Shown: positions 8,986 through 17,134 of the stretch, piece after piece
Layout of the letters: every line of letters starts with the position of its first letter
Position numbering within the stretch: the stretch's first letter is position 1
DNA from: Candidatus Jidaibacter acanthamoeba
Lineage (GTDB): Bacteria > Pseudomonadota > Alphaproteobacteria > Rickettsiales > Midichloriaceae
NCBI RefSeq assembly: GCF_000815465.1
Contig: NZ_JSWE01000058.1
Coordinates: 124,001 to 188,000, forward strand
DNA: 64,000 nucleotides
Reading direction: 5' to 3'
Translations under genes and position numbers: made by a program
The notes under the pieces: model-generated
The model's database searches: none
Told to the model about the DNA's origin: nothing
What the model saw: only the letters and a program-made list of their open reading frames with translations

Positions 8986-9516
8986 TTACCTTGCTGGTTG
9001 TTGTAAACTTTCTTCTCTTGATTGTGTAATTCTTTCTGCAAAAGTTGGTTTAACTTTATCAGCACCTAAATGTTTATTAACTAGTGAATCTTTTTCAACT
9101 TTATTAATACCTAAATTTTTCTCAAAAGCTTTTTTCTGGCTTTCATTCATTACACTTTTGCATGCTTGCGCAATCTTTCCATTCTCTCCAACAAACATTT
9201 CCGGGCTTTTCTTCGATAGTTGTAAAATAAAGTCTAAATGTTCATTAGCAAAATTTTTGAGAACTGTTGTTTCGCTTTTTGAGATGCTGGTTTCAGAAAT
9301 AGCTATAAGGCACTTCTCAAGGCCTAGATCATAAGCATCTTTACCTTGTCTTTTAAGTCCATCAAACCTTGGGCTGTTTAAATATTGAGCAGCGCCGTCA
9401 TATCCTCCCCAAGTTCCTATTCCTGTTGCTTTTTGAATAGGCTCAATAAGCGGGTCAATATATTTATTAACTGTATTTTGTAATTCTACTTGGTTTTTGT
9501 TAGCCTTAGTTGCCAT
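8986..9516 (-). CDS. hypothetical protein
   Basis: I do not recognise this 176-residue protein. It has no signal peptide or membrane segment, is Lys/Glu/Asn-rich and probably mostly helical, and ends in a Gln/Ser/Arg-rich tail. One possible landmark is a Gly/Tyr-rich phrase, GIGTWGGYDGAAQYL, near residue 32. The strand is chosen because an AGAGGA ribosome site precedes the ATG by five bases on this strand, while the competing plus-strand frame (8969-9334) has no such site and is Ser/Phe/Leu-rich as expected for an antisense shadow. It is convergent with hscA. A short soluble lineage-specific protein or an effector are both possible. Confidence 0.6.
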   Translation of the reverse strand: MATKANKNQVELQNTVNKYIDPLIEPIQKATGIGTWGGYDGAAQYLNSPRFDGLKRQGKDAYDLGLEKCLIAISETSISKSETTVLKNFANEHLDFILQLSKKSPEMFVGENGKIAQACKSVMNESQKKAFEKNLGINKVEKDSLVNKHLGADKVKPTFAERITQSREESLQQPAR

Positions 9517-9632
9517 TTTATCCTCTGTGGTTTATCTAGAAATCAGAAGCTAATATAAAATGGTTAACAAATAGTTAACAATTATAAATAATTTAAAATT
9601 TTTTATTCTAAGTAATAATCGGTAAGTGAGAT

Positions 9633-9647
9633 CGGCTTTAAAAGCCG
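9633..9647. terminator. weak hairpin downstream of the helicase gene
   Basis: CGGCTT and AAGCCG form a 6-bp stem with a three-base loop, 14 bases beyond the minus-strand helicase stop. Flanking TAATAAT/ATTATTA can extend the pairing outward. There is no clear T-run on the minus strand, so it is only a candidate. Confidence 0.3.
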
Positions 9648-9661
9648 TATAATTATTAGCT

Positions 9662-12583
9662 TTACCCCCCTTTCTTATAGGGCAATAATTTTTCATTATA
9701 AGGTTTTATCGGTAGACTTCCGGCTAGTTGATTAAAATAATTCATCTTTGACCATATATTAAAATCACCGATAATGTATATAGCTCTCTTAGCTCTGGTT
9801 AAAGCGACATTTAATATATTAGGAGTATTTGAAGCCCAGCGTATGCCCCCAATTGATTCAGGATTGCCGCCTAATATAAATATAACTATCTCCGTTTCTT
9901 TCCCTTGGAAAATATGAGTTGTTCCCACATTTAATCTCATCCACTTTTTAAACTCGGCATCATTCATAAAAAGCTCTTTATCTGCAAAGTTCTCTTTAAT
10001 AACGCGTTGCAATCCCGGTTTCATACCTGTGTAAGGTGAGATAATAAAAGTTGATTTTAAATTGCAATTAATATCTCTAAGTTGCTTAATATGTCTTAAA
10101 AAATTAAGTGCTACTTCACCCTCATCTTTAGACCAATTATTTTTTATTTTTCCATTTGAAGTGACATGTGCCCATACACTATCGGATAACTTCCGATCAA
10201 CCGGCATAGGCTTATTATTACTGCTGTAAATCATAAGGTTATCATAAGCAATGAAGTTAGCTATGCTGAACATAGGATCATTACACCTTCTGTGAACCCT
10301 AAGTGGTGCCCCTATCCAATAATTATTTCCTTCCAATTGTAAATTAGTACCAATGGGATTTGCTCTATCGGCCAATGTCTGAACAGATTGATTTAAGGGG
10401 TTCCAATCATCCGAAATTTTAAAATGATCTCTTAATATTATAGACATTATTTTTGGGATAGTTCTTACAGGTTCAATTTGAAGCGGGTCTCCCACTATCA
10501 TTGCTCGCTTAGCTCTAAAAAGCGCACCAGCTGCCATTTGAGGAAGAGCTTGTCCGGCTTCATCTATCAGCAACCAGCCGATTGTATTACTTCCCATGCC
10601 TCTGAATAACCTGGAGAATGAAGCGAAAGTAGTTGAGACGGCAGGAATTATCAAGTGGAAAGCCTCCCAAATATGAGGTAATAAGTGCACTTTATCATAG
10701 GGCAGGTTTCCTTGAGCTATTGCTTGGCGTGCAGCCCTTAGAGTATTACTTGTCTTTTCTTTAGTATTTATAATAAAAACTTTATGTAAATTTAATGCTT
10801 CAATAAAAATTTTGGCTCTTAATTCATGCAGTTCAGGAAAGTTCCAAGGCGTTGTCTTTTGTAGTATTTTATCATCTAATGACCAATATTCATTATCGGG
10901 AAAATTATTTCCCATTTTTTCTTTAAAACTAAATATTATATTATTAATTTTTTTAAGCTCTTCTTGGCTATTTTGTTTCTCAATACTTAAAATTTCTAAG
11001 CTTTTATTTGTGCTACGTAACTCTTGCTCATTGTTATTTAATTTAGTATTTAGACTAATTTTTCTTTTTTGGGATTTAACTAATGATTTGATTTCTTGTA
11101 GGTATTCTTTCTCCCAATCTGAATTCTTTTTTCTATTGAATAAAAAATTCCATATTCGTGCAAAGAATGAAGGTCTGGTTTTTTCTATAGCAGAAATAAC
11201 TTTTTCTTTTACTAATATACTACTTTCCGCGCTATCTATCTTAATTATTAATTCTTGTTTAGTTTCATTGATTGCATTTAATTGACGGGTTAAAGATTTA
11301 TACTTTATTTCAATGGTCTTTAAATGTTCTTCAAGTATAACTTTAGTTTTGAGACATTCTTCAAGACCTTTTAGTTCTTCTTGAATTTTGGAAAACTTTT
11401 CAAGACAATTTAAAAAATTCTTTTTAGCTTGTTGCCAATCTTTTGCGCCAGCATCACTTTTATTTAATATAGTATTAAAATCATTAATACTCTCACCTTT
11501 AATGCGATTCGGCCAAAATTTACTGAAAAAGTCACTTACTTTTTTTGCACTGCCAAGAGGAGCGGCAGTTAAGCCCCAGCATTCTTTACCGAATATATAT
11601 GATGCAACTTCAGAGAAATAATCTATTTCCCACTGATCATCAATTGCGCTCTTAATCGGAATTTCCGTTGTAATGTTTTCAACTGCCGTATTATTAGAGC
11701 CGGTTATAACAATACTATGGCCTAAGAGTTCTTCATTTAATTTCCAAACTTTATAATTATAACCTTCTATATAAAGATTCTCACTTCCTGAAAAAGCATC
11801 AGACGGAGAATTGAACGCCGCTAATTTTTTTGCTCTTAAAACAATAATATTAGCAATGACGTCCCGTAGTAGAGTAGTTTTGCCCGTACCGGGAGGGCCG
11901 TTTACCGAAAAAATTTCAGTTTTTGAATTAAAAAAAGTATTCACCGCCAGCTGTTGGCTTAATACCAATGGATGATCCCCATTGCCAGGCCAGCGGGCAG
12001 GGGCTAAATTATGCGGGGATAGTAAAGTTTGTACCAGCTTGTTTTCTGCTCTGATATCCGCTCTCGGGATAGAGGGAATTAAATTAAGGTACTCCGATAG
12101 AGCTTTGCCTATAGGCTTATTTCCCTTTATAGTATCTGAAATTAATTTTAAATCCTTGAAATAAAAGCTGTTAAAAAGGTTTAAAGATGTGCTTTCTACT
12201 TCTATTTCCTGCTCAATTTCTTCAATTAAATTTTCTTTACTCAGCTTTGGTTTAGGTTTTACTACTTTATGCGAATCTATTCTTACTTTGTTTTTTACCG
12301 TTCCCAGTAATTCTTCCCACTCCGATATTTGTTTAATTCCATTAACTAGATCTTCAAATAAATTAAAATTTATTGGAATATGATGATCCGGTTTACGCAA
12401 CATAATAAATACATTATTGAGTATTTCTTTGATTTTATCTTTAATTGAATCAAAATTATTTAGCCAAATATCCGAACTAAGATCCTCCATCTTTATTAAA
12501 CAACCCATAGAAGCCACATAATCCGGAATAGCAATAGAACCCTCTATAGGCTTGCCGTTAATATCAACTTCAAAGCAACACAA
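9662..12583 (-). CDS. superfamily 1 helicase, DNA2/NAM7-like (main body of a frameshifted gene)
   Basis: This 973-residue frame encodes an SF1 helicase/ATPase of the Upf1/DNA2 type. Walker A is GPPGTGKTTLLRD at about 226-238, followed by a long charged coiled-coil insertion (about 395-590). Walker B is LLIDEAGQALPQ near 668 and the following GDPLQIEPV motif is intact. The C-terminal RecA lobe has GTTHIFQGKETEIVIF and the arginine-finger motif NVALTRAKRAIYIIGD. The frame opens with TTG at 12583, but homologous-looking sequence continues upstream in this frame to about 12674 and then jumps frame into the fragment at 12663-12881, so the true N-terminus is there. Such enzymes remodel nucleic acids in repair or defence; this one stands alone, with no nuclease or methylase partner. 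Confidence 0.75.
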   Translation of the reverse strand: MCCFEVDINGKPIEGSIAIPDYVASMGCLIKMEDLSSDIWLNNFDSIKDKIKEILNNVFIMLRKPDHHIPINFNLFEDLVNGIKQISEWEELLGTVKNKVRIDSHKVVKPKPKLSKENLIEEIEQEIEVESTSLNLFNSFYFKDLKLISDTIKGNKPIGKALSEYLNLIPSIPRADIRAENKLVQTLLSPHNLAPARWPGNGDHPLVLSQQLAVNTFFNSKTEIFSVNGPPGTGKTTLLRDVIANIIVLRAKKLAAFNSPSDAFSGSENLYIEGYNYKVWKLNEELLGHSIVITGSNNTAVENITTEIPIKSAIDDQWEIDYFSEVASYIFGKECWGLTAAPLGSAKKVSDFFSKFWPNRIKGESINDFNTILNKSDAGAKDWQQAKKNFLNCLEKFSKIQEELKGLEECLKTKVILEEHLKTIEIKYKSLTRQLNAINETKQELIIKIDSAESSILVKEKVISAIEKTRPSFFARIWNFLFNRKKNSDWEKEYLQEIKSLVKSQKRKISLNTKLNNNEQELRSTNKSLEILSIEKQNSQEELKKINNIIFSFKEKMGNNFPDNEYWSLDDKILQKTTPWNFPELHELRAKIFIEALNLHKVFIINTKEKTSNTLRAARQAIAQGNLPYDKVHLLPHIWEAFHLIIPAVSTTFASFSRLFRGMGSNTIGWLLIDEAGQALPQMAAGALFRAKRAMIVGDPLQIEPVRTIPKIMSIILRDHFKISDDWNPLNQSVQTLADRANPIGTNLQLEGNNYWIGAPLRVHRRCNDPMFSIANFIAYDNLMIYSSNNKPMPVDRKLSDSVWAHVTSNGKIKNNWSKDEGEVALNFLRHIKQLRDINCNLKSTFIISPYTGMKPGLQRVIKENFADKELFMNDAEFKKWMRLNVGTTHIFQGKETEIVIFILGGNPESIGGIRWASNTPNILNVALTRAKRAIYIIGDFNIWSKMNYFNQLAGSLPIKPYNEKLLPYKKGG

Positions 12584-12662
12584 ATATGATTCGTTGTCCG
12601 AAGGCTTATAATTAAAATCATCTATATTAGATTTGAGCAGTTCTTTTAACTTTTTAACTATT

Positions 12663-12881
12663 TTATCGCAATATATTTACCCCCACATAAACCGTATAGC
12701 GCCAAGTATGTGTTTCATCTTCATATTGTTCAAATTTACTTCGGTTAAGCCATGGTATTTCTTTATCACCTAATACTACTTTTAATGCTGAATCATTTTT
12801 ATAAGCCGTGGGAGGAGTGAAACGCTCCACCCAAGACCAGTAGTCGATAATATTTTTGGTTTGTAATAAATTATTGCGCAT
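12663..12881 (-). pseudogene. N-terminal fragment of the helicase, separated by a frameshift
   Basis: This 72-codon frame carries phrases such as IIDYWSWVERFTPP and WRYTVYVGV, which resemble the N-terminus of large SF1 helicases of this type. It ends at a TAA (12663-12665) while the helicase frame runs on as YCDKIVKKLKELL from about 12674. The helicase frame has its own stop just upstream of that, so the switch must fall within about 12670-12678, inside an (AT)n run. Restoring two bases (TA) would join the frames without a stop. This is either a recent pseudogenising slip, a sequencing error, or a recoding site; the rest of the gene has no other damage. Confidence 0.6.
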
Positions 12882-13129
12882 CCATTTGCTCTAAACTTAA
12901 AGTTTCTTGCTCATAAAGAGATAAGCTTTACACCCACTAATAACATTTTCTTAGCAATTTGATAGCATTTTTATAATATTATTTGAAAATTTAGAGGGCT
13001 GTTATGCAATAGTTAAGAACAAAGGTGTTTTAAAGTTTTAATTTTAAATAGTAATTTTTCATTGCCCTAACATAAAAAACAGGGGATATTATTTATATAG
13101 GTAAATAAAAACAAAGTAATTTTAAGCAG

Positions 13130-13849
13130 ATGGATGAAGCAAAGCGGATAATAGCAAAAATGATTGATAGCGGGGAATACTTTAATGATTCCAAGGAATG
13201 GTATGCCTCAAAATATTTATACTTTTATACTCAAAAAGCTTATATAGGAATTATCGCAATATTTTCCGTTATTTTTACTATAGTAATATTTAAAACAGTG
13301 ATGATTGATAATATAAAAAAACTTTATCCTTTTCCCCTCTATTCGGAAGATGAGGTTAAATATTATTCAAAAATTATTCCCGTATCAAAGGGCAGTGAGC
13401 CGGTTACAATTTCAGTGGCCAGGTATTTTGCTTCCGCTTATATAAAATCACGTGAAGAATATGATTTTAAAGTAGTAAATGATAAAGAAGCATGGAAAGA
13501 ACTGTTAAGACGAGTGAGGGAACTGTCTTCAAGAAAAATATTCAGTGATTATGTAGACTATATCGATACTACCACTAACCCGGATAGCCCTATAATTAAA
13601 TATAAAGACAGCGTCAAGCGAATAATACAAATTCAAAATATAGAATTTCCAAAAAATTCCGTTAACCCTGAATCAGCTATAGTTTATTATAAAGCCATAG
13701 AACAAACCGATAAAGAAGAAAAAAGTTCGTTTTGGAAGGCAAGTATAACTTTTAGTATGAGTAATATTGAAAATATTATAGATAATAAGTCCGAAGTGGA
13801 ATTTACTATTACTAAGTATGATAATTCGGAGCTCAAGCAAAATAATTAG
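13130..13849 (+). CDS. virB8: type IV secretion protein VirB8
   Basis: VirB8 is a bitopic inner-membrane protein of the type IV secretion core, contacting VirB9/VirB10 from the periplasm. This 239-residue protein has a short cytoplasmic N-terminus including EWYASKYLYFYTQKAY, one transmembrane helix (about 37-54), and a periplasmic NTF2-like domain (about 85-230) with the alpha-helix phrase ARYFASAYIKSREEYDF. Rickettsiales carry two virB8 copies, one in the main cluster and one elsewhere beside a second virB9. Because no virB10, virB11 or virD4 follows, this is most likely the second-copy type. The next gene is virB9, 79 bases on. Confidence 0.85.
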   Translation: MDEAKRIIAKMIDSGEYFNDSKEWYASKYLYFYTQKAYIGIIAIFSVIFTIVIFKTVMIDNIKKLYPFPLYSEDEVKYYSKIIPVSKGSEPVTISVARYFASAYIKSREEYDFKVVNDKEAWKELLRRVRELSSRKIFSDYVDYIDTTTNPDSPIIKYKDSVKRIIQIQNIEFPKNSVNPESAIVYYKAIEQTDKEEKSSFWKASITFSMSNIENIIDNKSEVEFTITKYDNSELKQNN

Positions 13850-13928
13850 TATAAATGAAATAATTAAAGCTTGCTTACAACATATGTTTTATGACATAAA
13901 TATTTGAGGATTAAAATTTTACTTTATC

Positions 13929-14687
13929 ATGAAAATTATTAGATTATTTTTACTTTTTTCACTTTGTTTGAGCATGTTAACCGCCCAAGCAAATGCAACA
14001 TCTACTCCGCGCCCTATAGGTAATGAAAAAAGAATAAAGATTATAAACTATATGCCGAATACTGTGTTTAAGTTCGTCGGCCATTATTTTTATCAATCTA
14101 TAATTGAATTCGGCTTAGATGAAGAGATAGATACCATTACCATGGGAACACCGACTCCTTGGCAGATTGTTCCGGCAGGTAATCGCATATTTATTAAGCC
14201 CGTAGAAGATGACGCAACCACAAATATGACGGTAATTACCAATAAAAGAATGTATTTCTTTGAAATGCATGCCCAAGATGCGAAAAGCATAAGCGATGAT
14301 GAGCTATCATTTGTCGTTAAGTTTGTTTATCCTGAAGATGGTACTATAGGGGGTATTAAACAAGTTAGCTCAACCGGCGGGCCTGATTTATCCAAACCTG
14401 AATTATATAACTTTAAATATACCATAAGCGGCGATGCGAGGCTAATAGAACCGTTGTTAATATTTGATGACGGGGAGTTTACTTACTTTAAATTCAGAAA
14501 TATAAATGCTGAAATCCCTGCCTTTTTCCTAGTGGATGACAAAGGTAACGAAGGCTTAATTAACTATAGAGTTTCGGGTGAGTACGTAGTGATTGAAAGG
14601 GTTGCTCCCAAGTTTACCCTGCGCCATGGCGTTGATACTTTATGTGTATTTAATGAACTTATGGAAGCTGACCTTAAGAAGAGGTAG
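13929..14687 (+). CDS. virB9: type IV secretion protein VirB9
   Basis: VirB9 forms the outer-membrane ring of the type IV secretion channel with VirB7 and VirB10. This 252-residue protein has a signal peptide (cleavage likely after AQANA at residue 23), an N-terminal VirB9 domain with YMPNTVFKFVGHYFYQSIIEF and the TPTPWQIVPAGNRIFIKP segment, and a C-terminal beta domain with FDDGEFTYFKF and YVVIERVAPKFTLRHG. These are standard VirB9/CagX/TrbG landmarks. It pairs with the preceding virB8, and a terminator follows 20 bases after its stop, so the two form a self-contained unit. It is likely the duplicate copy, because other T4SS genes are absent. Confidence 0.9.
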   Translation: MKIIRLFLLFSLCLSMLTAQANATSTPRPIGNEKRIKIINYMPNTVFKFVGHYFYQSIIEFGLDEEIDTITMGTPTPWQIVPAGNRIFIKPVEDDATTNMTVITNKRMYFFEMHAQDAKSISDDELSFVVKFVYPEDGTIGGIKQVSSTGGPDLSKPELYNFKYTISGDARLIEPLLIFDDGEFTYFKFRNINAEIPAFFLVDDKGNEGLINYRVSGEYVVIERVAPKFTLRHGVDTLCVFNELMEADLKKR

Positions 14688-14705
14688 GGGTAATTAGTTA
14701 TCATG

Positions 14706-14751
14706 AAGCCGGCAAAAAAGTGATTATTTTACATTCGATTGTCGGCTTTTT
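14706..14751 (+). terminator. rho-independent terminator after virB8-virB9
   Basis: AAGCCGGCA (14706-14714) pairs with TGTCGGCTT (14740-14748), one G-U pair, and is followed by TTT. It lies about 20 bases after the virB9 stop. Confidence 0.7.
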
Positions 14752-14847
14752 GCCTTCTTAATATATCATAGCTTGATTTATAGTGTGCATTGTATAGTTC
14801 TAATATATTTAATATAAGCATTTATTAAATGATAGGAGGGCTTCCAT

Positions 14848-15762
14848 ATGAGGGCTAATATAATCTACTATATAATTATATTGATAACCATGTTAGGTGC
14901 ACCAACATCAATTTTAGCTGAAACTAAAAATAATGATAAACCTAAATATCCTCCTTATCCTGATATATGGGGGTATGACCTTACTGATTACAAGAGAACA
15001 AAGGACACCTCATCTATCATAAGTGCTTATTTAGCACCGAGTGGTGATATAGTGTTTACTTTTCATATAGAAGATCAAACTAAAAATAATTTTGATGAAA
15101 ATGATTATAATAAAAACACTTGGCTTGCGGCACTAAAATTTTTTACAGGAGAGATAGTGGAAATTGGGCTTCCAAAGAATCTTGATGCCTTTGTGGAAGA
15201 CAACAAGCTAGTTAATATAGGAAGCAGGGAAATTGAGTTAAAAGATGGTACTATGATTATATATGATTATGATTCTGCCGGTCGCTTATGTCAAAGTAAT
15301 AATCTGGTGCGTTCGTCACTTTTAATTGGTAAGCCAAGATCGGGAGAAGAGTGGTTGTATCGTTCTGATGATCAGGTTAAAAAATTCTCAATAATAGAAG
15401 CAATGCCTGATATATTTAGAGATTATGATAGGCAAGGAGTGGATCCCTGCCCTAGGGGAGGGAAAATTATTTATAAGCAATTATATTTTTTGCCTTCAAC
15501 TTTAATAAAACTCAAGGATGATACATTTATTGCTTTTAATTCTTCAGGAAACCTCATTGTGCGTTTTAATAAGGATTTGGATACTAAATTCAAACCCCAT
15601 AAGGGAATTAAGGGAATGGATATAAATAAAAATCTTTTTATAATACCTTATTCAGTAATTGAAAATATATATGACCAAGTAATAAAGGAAGAGGAATATG
15701 GAGTGCAAGGTGTACATGATAGGTTATTACTTTACTTTCAAGATGAAGAGAAAGAGAAATAA
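14848..15762 (+). CDS. hypothetical secreted protein
   Basis: This 304-residue protein has a clear signal peptide (cleavage likely after ILA at residue 24) and otherwise no membrane segment. I do not recognise the family. The mature part alternates beta-like segments with Asp/Lys-rich turns and contains two Cys (C153 region and the DPCPRGG phrase near 216) that could form a disulfide. An exact AGGAGG at 14834-14839 precedes the ATG, the strongest ribosome site in this neighbourhood. It follows the virB8-virB9 terminator and is 25 bases from the next unrecognised gene, so these two may be co-expressed. A periplasmic or surface protein is the safe reading; a link to the T4SS is only positional. 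Confidence 0.65.
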   Translation: MRANIIYYIIILITMLGAPTSILAETKNNDKPKYPPYPDIWGYDLTDYKRTKDTSSIISAYLAPSGDIVFTFHIEDQTKNNFDENDYNKNTWLAALKFFTGEIVEIGLPKNLDAFVEDNKLVNIGSREIELKDGTMIIYDYDSAGRLCQSNNLVRSSLLIGKPRSGEEWLYRSDDQVKKFSIIEAMPDIFRDYDRQGVDPCPRGGKIIYKQLYFLPSTLIKLKDDTFIAFNSSGNLIVRFNKDLDTKFKPHKGIKGMDINKNLFIIPYSVIENIYDQVIKEEEYGVQGVHDRLLLYFQDEEKEK

Positions 15763-15787
15763 ACAATAATTAATAAATGAATGAACT

Positions 15788-17026
15788 ATGGCAAAAAATA
15801 AAAAATTTACAGGTGGAGATAATCTTTCTGGGATACATAAGAAATATCATGATATAATGATGCAAAATGAGTTGCAAGGAGGATATAAAGGATATGAACT
15901 TAGCTGGGCAGGACCTGGTAAAAGCGCTCCTTCCTTTGGTGGTAATCAAATGGACATTGGTGGTAATCAACATGCTCGTGACACGCTAAAGGACATTATT
16001 AAAAATGCTGTCAATGAGAAAGGAGAAAGTTTTTTTATTAAATCGGAGTTAGATTACATAACTACCATACTAAAAGACAAAAACTCAGAAAATTTAGTTG
16101 GTAAGTCACCAAGCCAGATTTTTGGCGATAAGGTGGAAAAAATTAACCAAGCTTTAAGTAGTAAGTACGGAATTGAAACTATAAATAAAGCATATGTTGA
16201 TGAAATAGCTAATGGTGCAGATACGATAGAGAAGGTGGTGAAAAATATTAAGCACCCTGCTGCTAAAGCTTTCTATGATACTGATTTGGGTAGAACTTTA
16301 CTATTTGATTATAATAATCAATATAATGGGATTAGTAAGGGAGGTCCTCTGGAAAACTATATGAACGGGAAAGAGGTAACTATGTTTACCGGTAAGAAGC
16401 TTTCCATAGCAGATAAGCAGGAATTTACCTTAGATGATCATAGACAGTTCATACTTAACTTAAAACAAGCTAATAATAATGATAAAGCTTATAAAAATAC
16501 CGTCCAACGGCTTGAAAATATTGAAAAATATTTTTCTGCAAAAGATAAAATTGCCACTCTTAGCGAAAGACCGTTTGAAAGCGTTGAAGTAAAAAAAGAT
16601 ATAGTAATAGATAGTGAATCTTGCAAAACAATTTATAAAATTATTGCTTCTTTAAATGGAAGAATAACTTTGCCCAAAGAAGATTTAAATTACAAAATAA
16701 AATATATTGATGATCATTTTAATTTTCAAATAGCTGCTAAAGCTTTTGATCAAGAGTTAGCAGAAAAATTTAATATATGTTTTTCAAAGCATAAACTGTT
16801 GGATATTGAAAAAGCCGGAATAGAGGTTACAAGGCCTCCTATTGAAACGATTACCCCTGAAGAGTGCACAATAGCTATGCCTTATACAAACATAATTTAT
16901 AAAAAAGAGGTTAACCTTAAGGATTTTTTAAATATATTTAAGCAGTGTAAGGAGATAATGGAGGATAAGATATTTGAGGCAAATTATTTATATCTATCAA
17001 AGCAATCGATACATGATGAACTATAA
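15788..17026 (+). CDS. hypothetical protein, possible muramidase-like N-terminus
   Basis: This is a 412-residue protein with no signal peptide or transmembrane segment. Residues about 25-70 contain GYKGYELSWAGPGKSAPSF followed by GGNQMDIGGNQHARDTL, a Gly-rich spacing that resembles the start of some phage or effector lysozyme-like enzymes (Glu, then SxGxxQxDxxxN). This is a visual likeness only and no catalytic residue can be assigned. The rest is Lys/Asp/Ile-rich and mostly helical, with several Cys near the C-terminus. No good ribosome site is visible before the ATG. It lies 25 bases after the secreted protein and may share its transcript. An injected effector or a cytosolic lineage-specific protein is equally possible. 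Confidence 0.55.
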   Translation: MAKNKKFTGGDNLSGIHKKYHDIMMQNELQGGYKGYELSWAGPGKSAPSFGGNQMDIGGNQHARDTLKDIIKNAVNEKGESFFIKSELDYITTILKDKNSENLVGKSPSQIFGDKVEKINQALSSKYGIETINKAYVDEIANGADTIEKVVKNIKHPAAKAFYDTDLGRTLLFDYNNQYNGISKGGPLENYMNGKEVTMFTGKKLSIADKQEFTLDDHRQFILNLKQANNNDKAYKNTVQRLENIEKYFSAKDKIATLSERPFESVEVKKDIVIDSESCKTIYKIIASLNGRITLPKEDLNYKIKYIDDHFNFQIAAKAFDQELAEKFNICFSKHKLLDIEKAGIEVTRPPIETITPEECTIAMPYTNIIYKKEVNLKDFLNIFKQCKEIMEDKIFEANYLYLSKQSIHDEL

Positions 17027-17134
17027 TAAAGTTTGATTACCAAATTACAAAACCTTCAATGCTTTAAACATTATCAGTTAACTAGTAAAATATTTGTGGT
17101 AATATCTTTACCGAAAACAATTTTATCATAAGTA

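Noticed and set aside
8969-9334. 121-codon plus-strand frame
   Set aside because: Overlaps the minus-strand 176-codon gene, which has a good ribosome site; this frame has none.
10812-11285. 157-codon plus-strand frame opposite the helicase
   Set aside because: Antisense of the coiled-coil stretch, hydrophobic by mirror composition, no family likeness.
12882-13129. tRNA or small RNA in the gap before virB8
   Set aside because: No cloverleaf, TTCGAATC-like T loop or conserved RNA element was visible; simply AT-rich.
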